From the NCBI RefSeq assembly GCF_024713945.1, contig NC_134679.1, forward strand, positions 4,531,001-4,595,000: DNA of 64,000 nucleotides, written 5' to 3'. This document shows, one piece after another, positions 11,017-24,591 of the stretch. The position numbers and the translations under genes are program-made. The notes beneath the pieces were generated by a model. It saw nothing but the letters and a program-made list of their open reading frames with translations, was not told the origin of the DNA and did no database searches. Each line of letters starts with the position of its first letter. Within the stretch, counting starts at the first letter, position 1. This DNA is from Dermatophagoides farinae. Lineage: Eukaryota > Arthropoda > Arachnida > Sarcoptiformes > Pyroglyphidae.

Positions 11017-11910
11017 ATGAACATGATTGATAATAGAACAATAAACGAATGGAAAATCGCATATTATGTACGAATTTTGACCTTTCATTTGCAACACCAA
11101 TATTGGATACTGCCATTAATAACCGGATTGTTGTTGATTGGTTCATTATCAATATGGTACGTTAAAAAATCGTGTGAAATCCAAACATTATAATTAACTA
11201 CAAAACATTCCAGTTATTACATAGTGGTTTTTGTTAACGGTGCATGGCCAGTTAAATTGATTAGCGATATGGGTGCATTACAACCTGTGGCCGGTTATTA
11301 TGCACAAACACTTGACATATTGGCCATCATGTTTTTATTAATCGCATGGATTCGTTATAGACAAATCAATTATTATATTGTTTTTATGATACCGAATTCT
11401 ACGAATAAACAAGTGAACAATAACTTTATGCTAGACATGATGCAACGGAAAAATTTCCAATCATTTATATGTGTGATAATCGGAGCAATTGGATTCGAAA
11501 TTGTAGGTAATTTTCGATTAAATGAACACCTGATCATGCATGGAATCGGTATGCTATTGCTCTTATTCAACATTCCATATAAATATCAACAAAAATTTAT
11601 GATGGAAAAATTCTATGAATGTGATAGAATTGAAAGTCGACCATTGTTTTGGTCCATATTGACACATGTTGAATTAATGTCATGGATAATATGTATTGCA
11701 AGTACAGCAATAGCCTGCTGGAATACGGGACACATAGATCAATGGTTACATCATGAAACACGTATGAATTGGCAACCGGATGTGGCTGGTTTTAATTGGT
11801 TCGTCATTGCCGTTCTAGTCGAATGGAATGTTTGTTTTATGTTCACTGGAATGTTATTCTCATTGAGTCATAGGATGTATCGATTTAAGCAATGGAATCA
11901 TGTCTTTTAA
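11017..11910 (+). CDS. DRAM / Frag1 / Sfk1-family membrane protein
   Basis: DNA-damage-regulated autophagy modulator family: multispanning proteins of lysosome or plasma membrane linked to autophagy. Exons 11017..11156 and 11214..11910 (57-bp intron) give 278 residues. The start at 11017 follows from extending the spliced frame upstream; a second ATG two codons later (11023) is the alternative. Seen: TM1 around LPLITGLLLIGSLSIW, the family motif VKLISDMGALQPVAGYYAQ (compare PYISDTGT in DRAM), a TM pair including ICVIIGAIGFEIVGNFR, and a late WNVCFMFTGMLFSLS segment; about six TM helices. It converges on the KIF14-like gene; an AATAAA at 11929-11934 is the probable poly(A) signal. Confidence 0.85.
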
Positions 11911-11920
11911 TTAAGAAATA

Positions 11921-11934
11921 TTTATTCGAATAAA
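11921..11934. terminator. Palindromic bidirectional poly(A) signal
   Basis: TTTATTCGAATAAA is a perfect 14-bp palindrome and therefore presents AATAAA on both strands. It lies 10 bp past the DRAM-family stop and about 80 bp past the KIF14-like stop on the other strand, a good position to serve both convergent transcripts. Bidirectional use is inferred. Confidence 0.6.
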
Positions 11935-12014
11935 ACGTAAATAATTTATAACAAAAAGGATTTTTTCATGGTTGAAATCATTATCAATATAAATGGCTTA
12001 TTATTTTCACCATT

Positions 12015-14788
12015 CTATCGACGACCTTTTTTGCCCCCTTTCTGTTTGTTCTTTTTGCCTTTTTTACCTTTTTTATCATTTTGCCAATCATCGTCTGCAT
12101 CTGAACCAGAATCTTTATTTTTAGCATCTTTGAGATTACTAGTCGAATTTTTAGCTTTTTCTTTACCAGTCTTTTCATTGTTAATATCACCTTTAACGTC
12201 ATCATTAATAATTTGGTCATCTTTTTTTACCGAACTACTAGACTTTTCAAAGTCTTCATCTTTCTGGATGCTATCATCATCAAGCGTTTTGAAATCTTGA
12301 CTGGCAGTGCTATCTTCAGTAGCTAATTGTAGCAATTCATTCTCGGATGATTGATCACATGAATGAAATGTATCATTATCCCCTTGCTGTTGTTTCTTGT
12401 CTTCATCAATCAATTCACCAGTTTCATTTCCAGAATGACTATGGTCGACTTTAACTTCGGTTTCAATTTTGCTGGAATTTGACTGATCGTCTTTCTTCTG
12501 GTCTTTTTTGTTATGTTTTTTTGTGATACTTTGTAACTCAGTGGTTATTGTAGTTGTCTTTTTTTCTGTAATGATTTCTTTATTACTGGATTCAAATTCC
12601 GCAATTGTTTTCAATCCTTTCAAATGATCTTCTTTCTTGACTGTCTTGATCAGTGATCGAAGATTGTCAATGTTATGTTCAAACTTTAGCTTGTTCAAAT
12701 TGGAATAATCTTTTAGAAGATTTTGATTTTTATATTTAGTTTCTTTGTGAATTTCTTCCTCATTTTTAGTCATGGTTTTAAAGCGTATTTTGAGATCAAG
12801 AAGCTTTTTGTTTCCATGATCACAATTGCAATCTCCATTTTGAGCTTGGTCATTTCCATTCGTACCATTATTGGAGTCGCATTGATTATTATCCATATAG
12901 CTATCATTGGGTGATGAATCACGTGTACGATCAACTTCTTTGCGGAGAAAACTGATTTGTTTCAATAGAGTATTGATGATTTTCATTTTTGGATCCTCAT
13001 TCACATGAACAATATTAATGATCTTCTGTGCAATCGATGCATAACGAAGGGTACTGATTGTTTCTTCCAAATGAATTTTAGCTGGTGAAATCGTAGCGAT
13101 CATCGATGTACGAGAGTTGCCACCCAATGAATCTCTTAGCAAATAGGTTAACACTGAATCACGATACGGGACATGTGCATGATGTGTCGAATTCTGACGA
13201 CTACTACTATTATCAGCCAATTGTGAGATGACTTTGCCTAACGTTAACAACGATTTATTGATCATCGTACCTTCACGGAAACGATCCGAATTCAAATTAC
13301 CCACACGTTCACTTCCAGCCAGATCGACCAGATTTATTTTAGAAATGCATGAAGTTTCTGTCGTACGTGGATTATCATCGCTACTGTCATCATCATCATT
13401 ATGTCTATCGAATCGACGATTTTGAACCAGAATAATGCTGAAAATCGAATGCGATCGGCTACTTTTTTCATTCAAATTAGTTGTCGCAGTTGATCGGCGA
13501 TCGAGACCATTTTTAAGTAATTCCATAGCATTTTCATAACTTTCTACGGTGAAAACGGTCAAATCTTCAACATATGTACCGGTTTGAGGATGTTCACGAA
13601 CACGTAAGTTTTTACCGAGCATTTCAAATTCATCAGAAAGAAGATCGTTTATTTTTTCATTGTAGATTTCAAGGAAACTAACGTTGACAATGTATTCAAT
13701 ATCTTTTTTCGTAGTGGTAATTCGTTTGAATAAATCGTTGAGAAAACGAGGAGTAATGCCCGGATTTTCTTCAGTGCCCAACATTGTGTATGTTTTACCT
13801 AACAGATACAAGCCGCATAAATCATTAAAAAAATTACATGACTAAAAATGATTACTCACCACTGCCAGATTGGCCATAAGCAAACAAACAGACATTAAAA
13901 CCTTGATGGGCATAGTCCAATAATGGTTGACCCATCTTACGGAATACAATTTCTTGTGATGCATAATTAAACAAATCACGATTTGATGAATCGAAACAAT
14001 AATCAAATTCGAATAAATCTTTCTTTGATGGTATCATCACTTTTTTATCTTTCATCAATACATCTGTTATCTTGCCATCTTTTTGTGATCCAGTTTTTTC
14101 ATTGTCAGCCAATGGTCGCATACGAACGGCCACTTTAATGGATGATGGTTGATCAATTTTGTTTGGTGTTATATCAAGGATGCCTGAATCTGATAGCATT
14201 GTAGGATTGTTGTTATTCGTTTCGATCTTTTTAATACTGTTTGTGGCAATGTTGTGGCTATCGCTTTTGATTGCATCATCATCCATATTAACAGCTAAAT
14301 TCAAGTTGAATGCTATATTAGCGCCATTTTTTTGCTTTTGACTAATCGATTTCGTTTTCTGAGACCAATCTATGTGAGAAAAAGAAAATATTTTTAAGAT
14401 GACATAAAAAACCATCAAACATATAAAACTGACCTTCGCCATTATTAGCGCCGTTGATCTTATTTTCTTTTCCTTTTGGAGTCAAACTAAGTTCAAAATT
14501 CAATCCATTACGTTTAGTTTGAGAATGAGTATTGTCCGGATTATCAGAATTTTTCATAGTGAAGCCAGATTTTTTCGGCGTGCACTTTGCTGAATTTTTC
14601 AATGGTTTACTATTCTTCATCGATACACCGCCACTTGTTGTGCTGTTGGTATTTGAGTGTTTCAAGTTTAAATTAACTTCCTTTCCGTTATTTGACTCTT
14701 GTTGTTTGTTAACATTTATCTTAGGCAATTCAAGGCCATTTTTAATGCCACCAAATACACGCATTCCTGAATCACTAAGATTGGACAT
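12015..14788 (-). CDS. Kinesin-3 family motor, KIF14-like (no FHA domain)
   Basis: Microtubule motor; KIF14 (Drosophila nebbish) acts in cytokinesis. Exons 14434..14788, 13860..14369 and 12015..13798 give 882 residues. A Ser/Asn/Lys-rich N-terminal extension of about 180 residues precedes the motor (starts near IKVAVRMRPL). The P-loop GQSGSGKT is split by the second intron. Switch I is NEKSSRSHS, switch II LVDLAGSER, then GGNSRTSMIATISPA and a neck ending in VNEDPKMKI. The N-terminal extension and motor resemble KIF14 most, but the FHA domain that follows the neck in KIF14 is absent; the last ~330 residues are low-complexity, with acidic stretches and a Lys/Gly-rich C-terminus. A frame starting further upstream would read through a long T/A tract and is not a credible start. 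Confidence 0.86.
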
Positions 14789-15287
14789 ATTTTCAGCAAA
14801 AAAAAAAAAAAAAAAAAAATAAAAATTAAACCACGACGAAAACAAATTAGAAATGAAAATAGAGAACTAAATGATTCACAATGATAATATAACACTCACG
14901 TTCACGAGGAACAGGAAGATTGATGTAGAGCTGCAATTGTAGTTTCGATTATTTGATTTGATAAGATAATAATTGTAATTATTTATATTTTTTCATTTTT
15001 TTGAATAAAAAATTACAATTACTTAAAATGTCTGAATACAGTAATAACAAAATGAACGAGAGAGATTCGAAAATTCAAACCCTAACGTATTTTAGTGGTA
15101 GTGGCATCAAATAATACGTTGTGCACTCATACGGCTAAGAATAAAATATGTCCGCCCATTCTATACTATCATTTATGAATCACGCTGAACGCATGGAATC
15201 GATCTGTGTGTTTTGGAACGTGAACATAAATTTTGTTTTCGAAATTGAAATTCATTCTAATTGTTTTTATTTTTATTACTTTAAATA
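14789..15287. promoter_or_regulatory. Shared 5' region of KIF14-like and NOL6 genes
   Basis: About 500 bp separate two divergent start codons. It includes a long poly(A) tract at about 14800-14819 just upstream of the kinesin start and a possible 5'-UTR donor (GTGAGT on the minus strand) near 14900. No coding frame seen. Confidence 0.45.
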
Positions 15288-18200
15288 ATGACCAATATTG
15301 AAAAGGTAAATAATTCCATTATAAGAATTACAGATTTAGATAATAAATTTTTAATTACAATCAACAGGTGAAAAATATTTTATCACGTCATAGAATCAGT
15401 GAAAAAAATGCATCGAAAATTGATGCTTGGATCGATTCATTTCGATCTCGATTATCACTGCTTGAAGATTTACCTGCACAGGAATTGAATCCGAATCTAC
15501 TCACTAATGTGAAATGTCCTATTAACGAACAATTGTTAGAGAAATGTGAAGCTTCTTTCCTGTTTCAATCTCCAATCGCTGTTCATGTTGTTGGAAGTTA
15601 TGTATTGAAATGTAATAGCCGAAATAATGATGAGCATTTTGAAATTGATCTTCTTTTGGAAATTCCGAATTCATGTTGGCAAAAAAAAGATCACATGAAT
15701 TTTGTTTATCATCATAAACGAGCCTTTTATCTTGCTTATATTGCCCAACATTTGACCTATTGCAATCATCTTGTCCTGGGCCTTCAATTCATGTGTTTCA
15801 ATGGTGATCATCTTAATCCTTGTATTCATATAATACCTACTGGAAAACATGCCTTAAATTATCGATTCAACATTTTTGCTACAGCATCATATGGTAAATC
15901 GTTTGTATACAAAACTTTTCATCCAACCAAATGTCTTATTCAGAACCAAGCATTGGGCATGAACGAAGAATTTAAATCCACACCTTATTATAATCAAACT
16001 ATTCTCAATGATTTGACTATTATAAAAACCAATGAATACATTAAAAATATCATTTCGGATCATTCAAATTTCCAAGATTCACTTATTCTTATGCGAATCT
16101 GGCTGGATAGACGTAACCTTCGAAAAAGCTTTGCCCATATTGTGACATTGTTTGCTTGTCATTTGTTGGAAAATAACTTGTTGAATCCCAATTTATCATC
16201 GCTTCAGATATTCGAAACAATATTAAGCAAATTGAAGGATTCAGATTGGCAATCGAATCCTCTGGTTCTAAGTTTCAACAATGACAATATCCAATCAGTT
16301 GATAAAGAGACTTTTATCAACAATTTTCCGGTTAATCTAATTGAATCTAGTTTGAATTATAACTTTTGTTATAATTTGAATCAAGGCATCTATGAACGAC
16401 TTAAGATAGATTGCCATCGAACGGTCGAAATTCTTAATTCTAAACAAGTCGATTTTGACGAAATTTTTCAGAAAACTATCAATCCTACCTCCTACTTTGA
16501 CTTTTGCATCAGGTAAGTTCAATCTGGTAAATGTATTAGGCTCTAACGTCTTAATATTTTGTTTGATTAGCATTCTGTGCGATTATTTAAAACAAGACCA
16601 ATTGAAGAATCAAAAGTTTTACATAGAATGTGGAAAAAATTCAACTCTAACTATGGTGTTGGAGATTCAAAAATTAATCCAACAGGCTGTAGGCGAACGT
16701 CTGATATTGATTCAGCCAGAAAATTATTTCCATCGAGAATCATGGGACATAACGACTAAGCCGATTACATCAAACAGACCAATTGTTTTCGGAATTCTAA
16801 TTAAACGAGAAAATTTTCTTGATAAAATTACCAAAGGTCCAATGGCTAACCGATCAGAAGCCAACGATTTTCGTGAACTTTGGGGTACTAAACGTTCAGA
16901 AATACGACGATTTCAAAATGGTGATATTCGAGAGACTGTTGTTTGGGAAACGCATACAATTAGTGATTGTCGTTCGATTGTGTTTAATGCTATCAAACAT
17001 GTAATGAACCGGAAAATGAACCTGAAATTAAACTCCATTTCATGGACTTTTTATTATCTGGATGAAATGTTGGAGATGAAGAATCTTAAATTCAATGATC
17101 CAGAATTTTATTATGGAACAGGAGAAGAATGTTTTACTCAGATCAATCAAGCAATCAATATTATAAAAAAACATCTACATAATTTGAAAGAAGTACCGTT
17201 TCAAGTAAATGATGTTGTAAACATAGATCCAGTAGGTCGTCGAACCGATGTGTTTCCACCGTTGCCGGTTAATTCTCGACCAAAAAATGTACAAAATCAA
17301 TGCAATATTTTCGATTCTAATTCTACGGAAGATAAAATCAAATACGTACGACCAATAAAGTTGGTTGTTCGTATCGATCCGATCGGACGAAAATTTTCAA
17401 ATAATTTCGAAGAATTTCTAAATCAAAAATATCTACTCAGCCATGAATTGGCCAAATCATTACGAAAATGTTGTCAAGATGTGTGTGTAAGGTTAACTTC
17501 ATCCCATATTGATGTCTACATACACGGATTTGTTTTACGTTTGATAATAGCATTACAAAAAGAATTAACAATTCATCGACAAATATCGAGCAATACTAAG
17601 CAGCTAAAATTTGCCGGAAATATAGAGGCGGATCAGATTGAATTCGAGACCCAAGTATTGCCCGCCATTTGTGGTTCATTGAATGCATTTCAGAATGAAA
17701 ATTTTTGTTATGATATCACTTGTCGCCTATTCAAACGTTGGCTATCGCGACAAATGATCAAACATTTTTTCGAAGAAATAACAATCGATCTGCTTGTTGC
17801 TTATCTGTTTCAACATGGTAGTCAAATTTATCCATCCAATAAGTAAGTTAGCTATTCCATAGTCCATTTACTCACTTTTATTTTTCTTAGTTCACACCTG
17901 TCCATGTTTATCCGTTTTCTTGATTTTATCGGTCATTTTGATTTTGTCAAGAATATCATTTTTTTGAACTTTAATAATTCACTTACAACTGAACGAATGG
18001 CTAATATTCGTCAAAGTTTTCAGGAACAAAGATCCAATTGGCCTATTATTACCATTGTCACCGGACATGATCGAAAACCTTCACAGCATACTCGTTCATC
18101 ACCGGATACGAGAATAGTATTTCATTTACAAAAACTGGCGAGAATTCAACTCGATCAATTGCGTGAATCGCTTCAATTATTCAAACCTGTCAAACTGAGA

Positions 18201-18647
18201 TCATTGTTCAAAGTGAAAATGAACATGTTTGATATGATTATCAAATTGAATTCAAAATTTTTGCCAAACAAACATGAATCATTTGATTTTCCAGATAATA
18301 TTCAAATCAAACACACATTGTATTCGGCTGATAATGAGCAACATTCGATGCCAATCGTTGATTATAATCCTGCTTATATTTATCTAAATTCGTTGAAACA
18401 AGCCTACCAAAATTTTGCTCTATTTTTTTACGATCAATATGGTGGACGTGAAATTGGCGTTCTTTTTCGACCAGAGATAATTGAAGCACGGCCATTCAAA
18501 TATTCATCAGTTGAAGCGACCAAATTAGCTGGTACAGCTCATTCATTATCCACAGATAATGTTGTCATCAATATGGCAGCATTGGTCGAAGATTTTCGAA
18601 TTCTAGGCATTGGATTAGTTGATACGATTATTGTTAAAGATATATGA
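15288..18647 (+). CDS. NOL6: Nucleolar protein 6 (NOL6/Nrap), SSU processome component
   Basis: Nucleolar factor for 18S rRNA processing (yeast Utp22, partner of Rrp7). Exons 15288..15305 (18 bp, six codons), 15368..16512, 16571..17842 and 17891..18647 join in frame to 1063 residues, close to the usual 1100-1150. Seen: the Nrap nucleotidyltransferase-like start FEIDLLLEIPNSCWQKKDHM with KRAFYLAYIAQHL, and further Nrap blocks such as AHSLSTDNVVINMAALVEDF near the end. Three short introns (48-62 bp). The C-terminal exon contains the family's terminal domain, including FYDQYGGREIGVLFRPEI. It converges with PNUTS (366 bp between stops). Confidence 0.92.
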
Positions 18648-19013
18648 ATAAATAATAAAGAAAAATGAATGGAAAATTGATTCAATTCATTTATGATTTT
18701 TAATTCCTTGTGAATATATTATTGGTGACAAAAAAAATAATTTTCAAATAAACACAAATAACAAAATTGACATGCATTCAATTGACAAATGATCATATTT
18801 CTATATATTCGCTACACATGGATAAGATTTGAAAATGAAGTTGTAATAATAATGGAATTTTCGTGATAAAGAAAAGATTTCAACAAAAATGATTTAAAAA
18901 AATAAGCTAATGAAGTAAGGTAATGAATGTACAAAGTTTAAAGTTGAAATATTATGAGCATTTGACGCGGGTGAATTTGTCTGTAATTAAAATTTGAATA
19001 AATGAATGGTATT
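18648..19013. other. Convergent 3' intergenic region NOL6/PNUTS
   Basis: AT-rich stretch with AATAAA immediately after the NOL6 stop (around 18650). No coding frame or RNA gene seen. Confidence 0.6.
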
Positions 19014-22000
19014 TCAGAAACGAATAGGAGGCTTTTGCTGATCCATCACATGTGAATAGTTACAACGATTTTCAAATTTACATTTTCCAGTTTTAAAGAA
19101 AAATCTACAAATATCGCCACCACCGCCGCTGCCTCCACGATGTCCACCAAAGAATCGTGGACCTCGAGGACCACCACCTGGCCCTCTTGGACGAAACATT
19201 CTCGGACCTCCTCCTGGTGGCCCTTGATGATATGGTGGTGGTGGCGGTGGCCCAGGTGGTGGTGGTCCACCAGGTGGATAATTAGGATTATGATTATTGT
19301 TTGGATTAGTATTATTACCGAAATTTGGTTCTGGCCAATAATTATCATTCGATTGAATTGGCTGTGACAATGGTGGAGGGCCGAAACTTTGATTATGAAA
19401 TTGGGGTGGTCCAGGACCGAAGTTTTGGCTATTAGGTTGTGGCGGAACGTTTGAAAAATCCGAATATGGTGACGACGGCGTTGGATTAAATACAGGTGGT
19501 TGATGATAAGAATTATTGTAATCGCTGTTGAAATTATTATTCAAAGACTGCTGTGGTTGATCAAACGGCTGATGCGTAGGTGGTGGTGGCCCCACATTGT
19601 TATCATTGTAATTGTTTGGTGGAAGATTAGATTGATATCCTGCATTATAATTTGATTGTTGTGGACCTATCGGCTGTTGGTGACTGTAACCCAATGTTTG
19701 AGATGGTAGTGATGGTGGTGGTAGATAGTTTTGTTCACCAGAACCCAGTGGATAATTTTCACCGTTATCCGTTGGGCCACCACCAACATTGAATGGCATA
19801 TTATTATTATTATTATTATTATTATAGTTAATAATAGGATCAATTATTTGAGGTGGTTGCTGTTGTTGTTGACCCATCGTTGTGGAATAGTCCTGAATAA
19901 ATGCCCTATCCATTGTCACTGAATTCTCATCCTCTAATGGTATAATTTTCATTTTCATATCTTGACTAGATAAATCGGACATGAGCTCATAGGCATTATG
20001 TTCCGGTTCATCTGCACTATCAGGTAATTGATTATGAAAATAAAAACATTCCAATGTTGTTTTCATCCGTTCCATTTGTATGATACGTTCCCGAGAATCT
20101 TTCCCTCGTTCAACAAGAATATTAGATGAATCAATATCGATTGGTATTAGATGCCATGGAGCATAGGTAAAACATTGACTTTTTTTAGCATCACTCATCA
20201 TTTGGGCTTCATGTTTCATATCGAATCGTTTCATATCGGCTGATGGTCTTGTCACATTGATGCGTTCCGTTTCGTCAAGTTCAAAATACCTAACCTTCTC
20301 CAAATCAGTATCATCATCAGGCCATCTACGGAAAAAAAAGAAATTTATGAAAATTAATGATCGATTAAAAATGTAAACATTAATATCCTCTCACGCATAC
20401 CTAACACGTTTTTTAGAATTTTTGCGAATATAACATAGTATTGGTTTCGGTTTGGAAGAATTTACCGAAAATGAATCATTGGTTGCTTTTGATTTTGAAT
20501 CCAATTTCTTATCATGATCATCCCCATCATCATCATTTTGTCTATGTATAATTGATTTTTCATCTTCTGCATGGATATTAACTACATTGTTTTTAATTGT
20601 AACGTTATTGGTAATACCATAGCTAGCAGTGCTATCTTTATTCTTGGAATCACTCGCATCATCGGAAATATTATTATTATTATTAATATTCAATTTCATC
20701 GACGCATCATTCTCAACATTATCATTGCTGCCATCACATTTTTCATCAAGAATATCTTTATAGAATGAAAATTTAGGCGCAACAGATTTTGATGTGGCCG
20801 TGGTAGTATGACTACCATCATTAACATTATCATTATTGCTGTTGTTGGTATTATCACTAGATCCTAAATCAGCATCATTGGTTATCGTCAATGTTGAACC
20901 GGCCCCATTGTTTAACTTATTATTAGATTCAGTATCCTGAGAATTCGTTGATGATGACATATCATTTATAGTCATCTCTGAACTGTTATTATTACTACTA
21001 TTGGATTTATCATTCAATGTAAATGAATCTTGTTTCATATTATCACTGCTAATAATATTCGTATTCAAAGCCAGAGCTGAGGTAGTTGTTGTAGGCGTTG
21101 TTTTACGTCTCTTTTTAACCACATTCGTGACAGGCATCATCGATAGGGCATCCATAAAGCTCATTGAATCCTAAAAAATTGAATAAATGAATGAATGTTT
21201 TTTAAATTCCAAATGGGATAAGTGATTATAATAGAAAAGTATTGATTATTTAAGAAAATACTGAATAGTTGAATTTTACCTTCAAAACAGTACGGGTTGC
21301 AGGAGTAGGTGAAGTAACCTTGAAAGATTTATCGTTGGAAAGCGATTTCTTTATCAATTGATCATTATTACTTTGATCAATTTTCTGATTGTCTTTTAAT
21401 TTTTTTGTTTTTTCATTCTTGGTTGACGGCGGCGTGGAAAGATCGAGACGAAATTTTCCTGGTTTAACTTTGGCCGTAACAGGACGTTTCACAGTTATTG
21501 TCGTCGTTTCACTTGGTGCAGACGGTTTTTCTAACAACAGTTTATTCATTTCATCTGCCGTATAGGTTTCATACACATCAGCTATTGCTTCATTTGATGA
21601 GCGATCTAATTTATTCACTGCTTTTGTTTCCGTATCCGTAGAATTTGATAATTTACTTTTTTTAATACTATGACTATCCGACGACGATGATGATGATGAT
21701 GATGATGATGAATTGTCCAACGATTTACGTTTTTTCTCTTTACTAGAATTACTATTGATTTTATCTGATGACGACGTAGAGGTCGTCGTCGTTGTGGACA
21801 ATGTCTGTATAATTTTAGTCCATTTTTTAATAATCTGTTTAGCTTTCAACGCTATTTGTTCATTTTCATGTTTACATAATTTTTTAACAATTTTTGGACA
21901 CTCATTCTCACGTAAACGATCAATGTTCATAGGTAATATATGCAATAATTTTAATAGATCCAACAAAAAAGTTACATTGCCAATATCACGTGATGATTTC

Positions 22001-22475
22001 ACCCATAAACAGATAAGATCCCAGCCACCAATTTTAAGAAATCTAAAAAAAATTTATTAAGCAATTTTGGAATTGTTCAAATACATCTTCAAAATGATTT
22101 ATAAAAAAAATACTTACTGTTCCAACACTTCCGGACTTGTTGACATGAGAATTTGATAGTAAATACATTTGGAAACCAATTTTGTCGAACAATTTTTCAT
22201 AATGCTAATTGAAAAAAAATTTATTCGATTACTTGGATGAAAACAAAAAAAAAGGAAATTCATTGTCATTCACAATGTACGTACTCGTAAATTTTTTGGA
22301 ATTGTGTCTGATCTTCTACTGGTTTGATGCCACCATTTTCTGTCAATAGCGGTGTAAAGGCATCTAATATCTGGACAGGATTTATTGGAGCCTAAAAGTA
22401 TGGAAAAAAATCATTTCAGTCATTGAATCATAATTGGCTATATAGTTAAATTACCATTTTAAAAATTTCTGGCAT
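19014..22475 (-). CDS. PPP1R10: PP1 nuclear targeting subunit PNUTS (PPP1R10 homologue)
   Basis: Regulatory subunit directing protein phosphatase 1 to chromatin and RNA polymerase II (PTW/PP1 complex). Exons 22455..22475 (seven codons), 22285..22391, 22118..22204, 21280..22042, 20401..21170 and 19014..20325 give 1019 residues. Seen: TFIIS-N/LW domain in the first ~150 residues (KLVSKCIYYQIL, LLDLLKLLHILP); conserved SFMDALSMMPVT; PP1-docking RVxF motif KKRVRW at about residues 578-583, created across the last splice junction; then FELDETERINV as in vertebrates; a Gly/Pro/Gln-rich tail; and a C-terminal CCCH finger (C-x8-C-x5-C-x3-H). Domain order is diagnostic. The donor at 20400 is chosen because it regenerates the K-x-V-x-W motif. 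Confidence 0.93.
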
Positions 22476-24591
22476 CCAACAATTTATAAGCAAAACTGAA
22501 ATTGTATCTTACGATCACGATTCTCAGACTAAACAAAAAAAAAACAAAAAGAATTCGATAGGTTAGAATTGATTTTATCATTGACATTTTTAAATCATTT
22601 TATTTCTCCCTATTATCTGATTAAAGTTAACTCTTAATTCAAAATAAGACCTAATTACAAGAACCATTGATAAGATATTTATATACATATATATCCGCAA
22701 AACGGAAACCAATAAACTAATTACAAAATGATTTAAGCTCATCTGTGTTCAATAATATTGATAAACAATTTTGATGATAAACTCTACAAGACATGATGAT
22801 GAATTTTATGATACTCTTCTCACTTTCAGCCATTCAAGCAACTTGTATTTATTTTTTGCTTGTGTAAAAATCATCGAACGATGTTTTTTACTAAGCACAC
22901 ATATAAAAACACACACACACACATGAAAGGACAAAACCAACAATTGGCCTGTACTGATTTCAGCATAAAAAACGATTACAACGACATCACAGATATATAG
23001 ATTTGTTTTTATGAAATCGCATCGTCACTGATCGCTTGCGTGGTTTTCTTGCCCCAAATATAATTATTGGACGAATGCATATAGCATACAAACGTTCATT
23101 ATGATTGCAGCGACTCCAAACGGACGATATGAATGATAAATTACAAGTTTCTATGTAAAAAAATTTGTGTGTATTGTGAAAATGAGAGAAAAAAGATCAC
23201 TGATCCATCATCACCATCCACCACCATCACCATCTGAATTGTATTGGGGCCAAGTCATTTTTCGTTTGGATCATATGAAATGCCAAAAGAACAATAAAGG
23301 GCAAACATAAAACAGAAAATGAATCGGAAAATTTTTCAAAATTCACCAGATTTTTTTTCGGTAGACAAAAAAAACAGAATATAATGGGAGAAACACGATT
23401 ATGGATTGAATTTTCTCATATAAAAAGGATTGATTGAATTGATACCGATTATATTATAGATTAATCAAAGAGATATGATTGATTGATAATTGATGAAAGG
23501 TTAAGAATTTGTATATATACCATATATACTCCAAGATGAAAAATAATTAGAAAAAAATGTTTTTAAACGAAAAGACTACGACGACGACGACGAAATCGAT
23601 GGAAAATTGGCGTTGAATTAAAAAAAATCGTCAAGCTGCCATGAAACATACGGGACAAATGAAAATAATTACTCGTCGTGTATATAATAAACAGAGAGAG
23701 AAATTTGGCCACTTTAGCCAACAAATGCTTCCATCTCAAAATTTGCGCTACTTACGCTTTACAAATTTTTCCTCCTTTTTTTTCTTTTATTTCGGTGTGT
23801 GAGCAAATAATTTTTTGTGAGCCCAGATTATTGAGTGAGTGAGTGTGTTGTGTTTAAGAGTGGTAGCGGCATTCAAATTTTATAGACATATGGTGGTTGT
23901 TGTAATCTTGATGAAATTATAATTGCCTTATGCTGCCATCTGGTAAAGATGAAAAAAAAGTAATTTATCTCTAAAAAAATATTTCTTTTTTCATTTATTC
24001 CATTTTCAAATATATTTACGGAAATTTTTTTTAAATAAATTAATTTAGCATTAAATTGTTTATTATAATTCAATTGAATAGAATGATAAATTTTTTGGAA
24101 TTTCATTCTAGAAAAATCTATGAAAAAAAAGTTTAACAAACGTAATTGAATTCTATAAATTGAAAAAAATTAAAACAATCAATCAAGCAAACAATGTTCA
24201 ATTCTTGAATTCTTTAATTCTTGAATTCTTGAAGATCCTTCCCTTTTTGGGTTCTATCTCAATGGGAAATGATGATGGACGGTTAGTCACAATTACCGAT
24301 TGTGAAACGATGCTCCGTCGAATCATAATTGTTACGACATGGTATCGAAAAAAACCGATCTGATCCCCAATTTTTCTTTTTATCGAATTTTAAAAGTTTT
24401 CGTCAATGAAAAATAACAAAAATGTGTACTTACAATGTATAAAAACGGTAACCAAATTTGATTAGAAATATATGAATGTCTAAAATCAGTGATTGAACTT
24501 GAATAATTAAAATAGAGATGCTGATTTAAATTTCAAGTGTGATTCGCAGATAAAACCAGCATTGATCGACATTTAATGCATTTCGCTCACC
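22476..24591. other. Intergenic, divergent PNUTS / NRF-6-like
   Basis: About 2.1 kb, AT-rich. Contains a (CA)n run near 22909-22923, CGA/GAC repeats near 23576-23591 and other simple repeats. Short open frames here have no protein character or homology that I recognise. Promoters of both divergent genes are expected. Confidence 0.55.

Noticed and set aside
11968-12300. Plus-strand frame with Phe/Leu/Ser-rich product
   Set aside because: It is the antisense of the charged C-terminal part of the KIF14-like gene.
14789-14845. Upstream kinesin start reading through a T-rich run
   Set aside because: The extra residues are a homopolymer Phe run; the ATG at 14788 is the natural start.
19140-19922. 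Trp-rich and Ile-rich plus-strand frames
   Set aside because: Antisense of Gly/Pro-rich and Asn-run parts of PNUTS.
23873-24363. Short frames on both strands in the PNUTS/NRF-6 gap
   Set aside because: AT-biased, no initiation or splice context and no homology.
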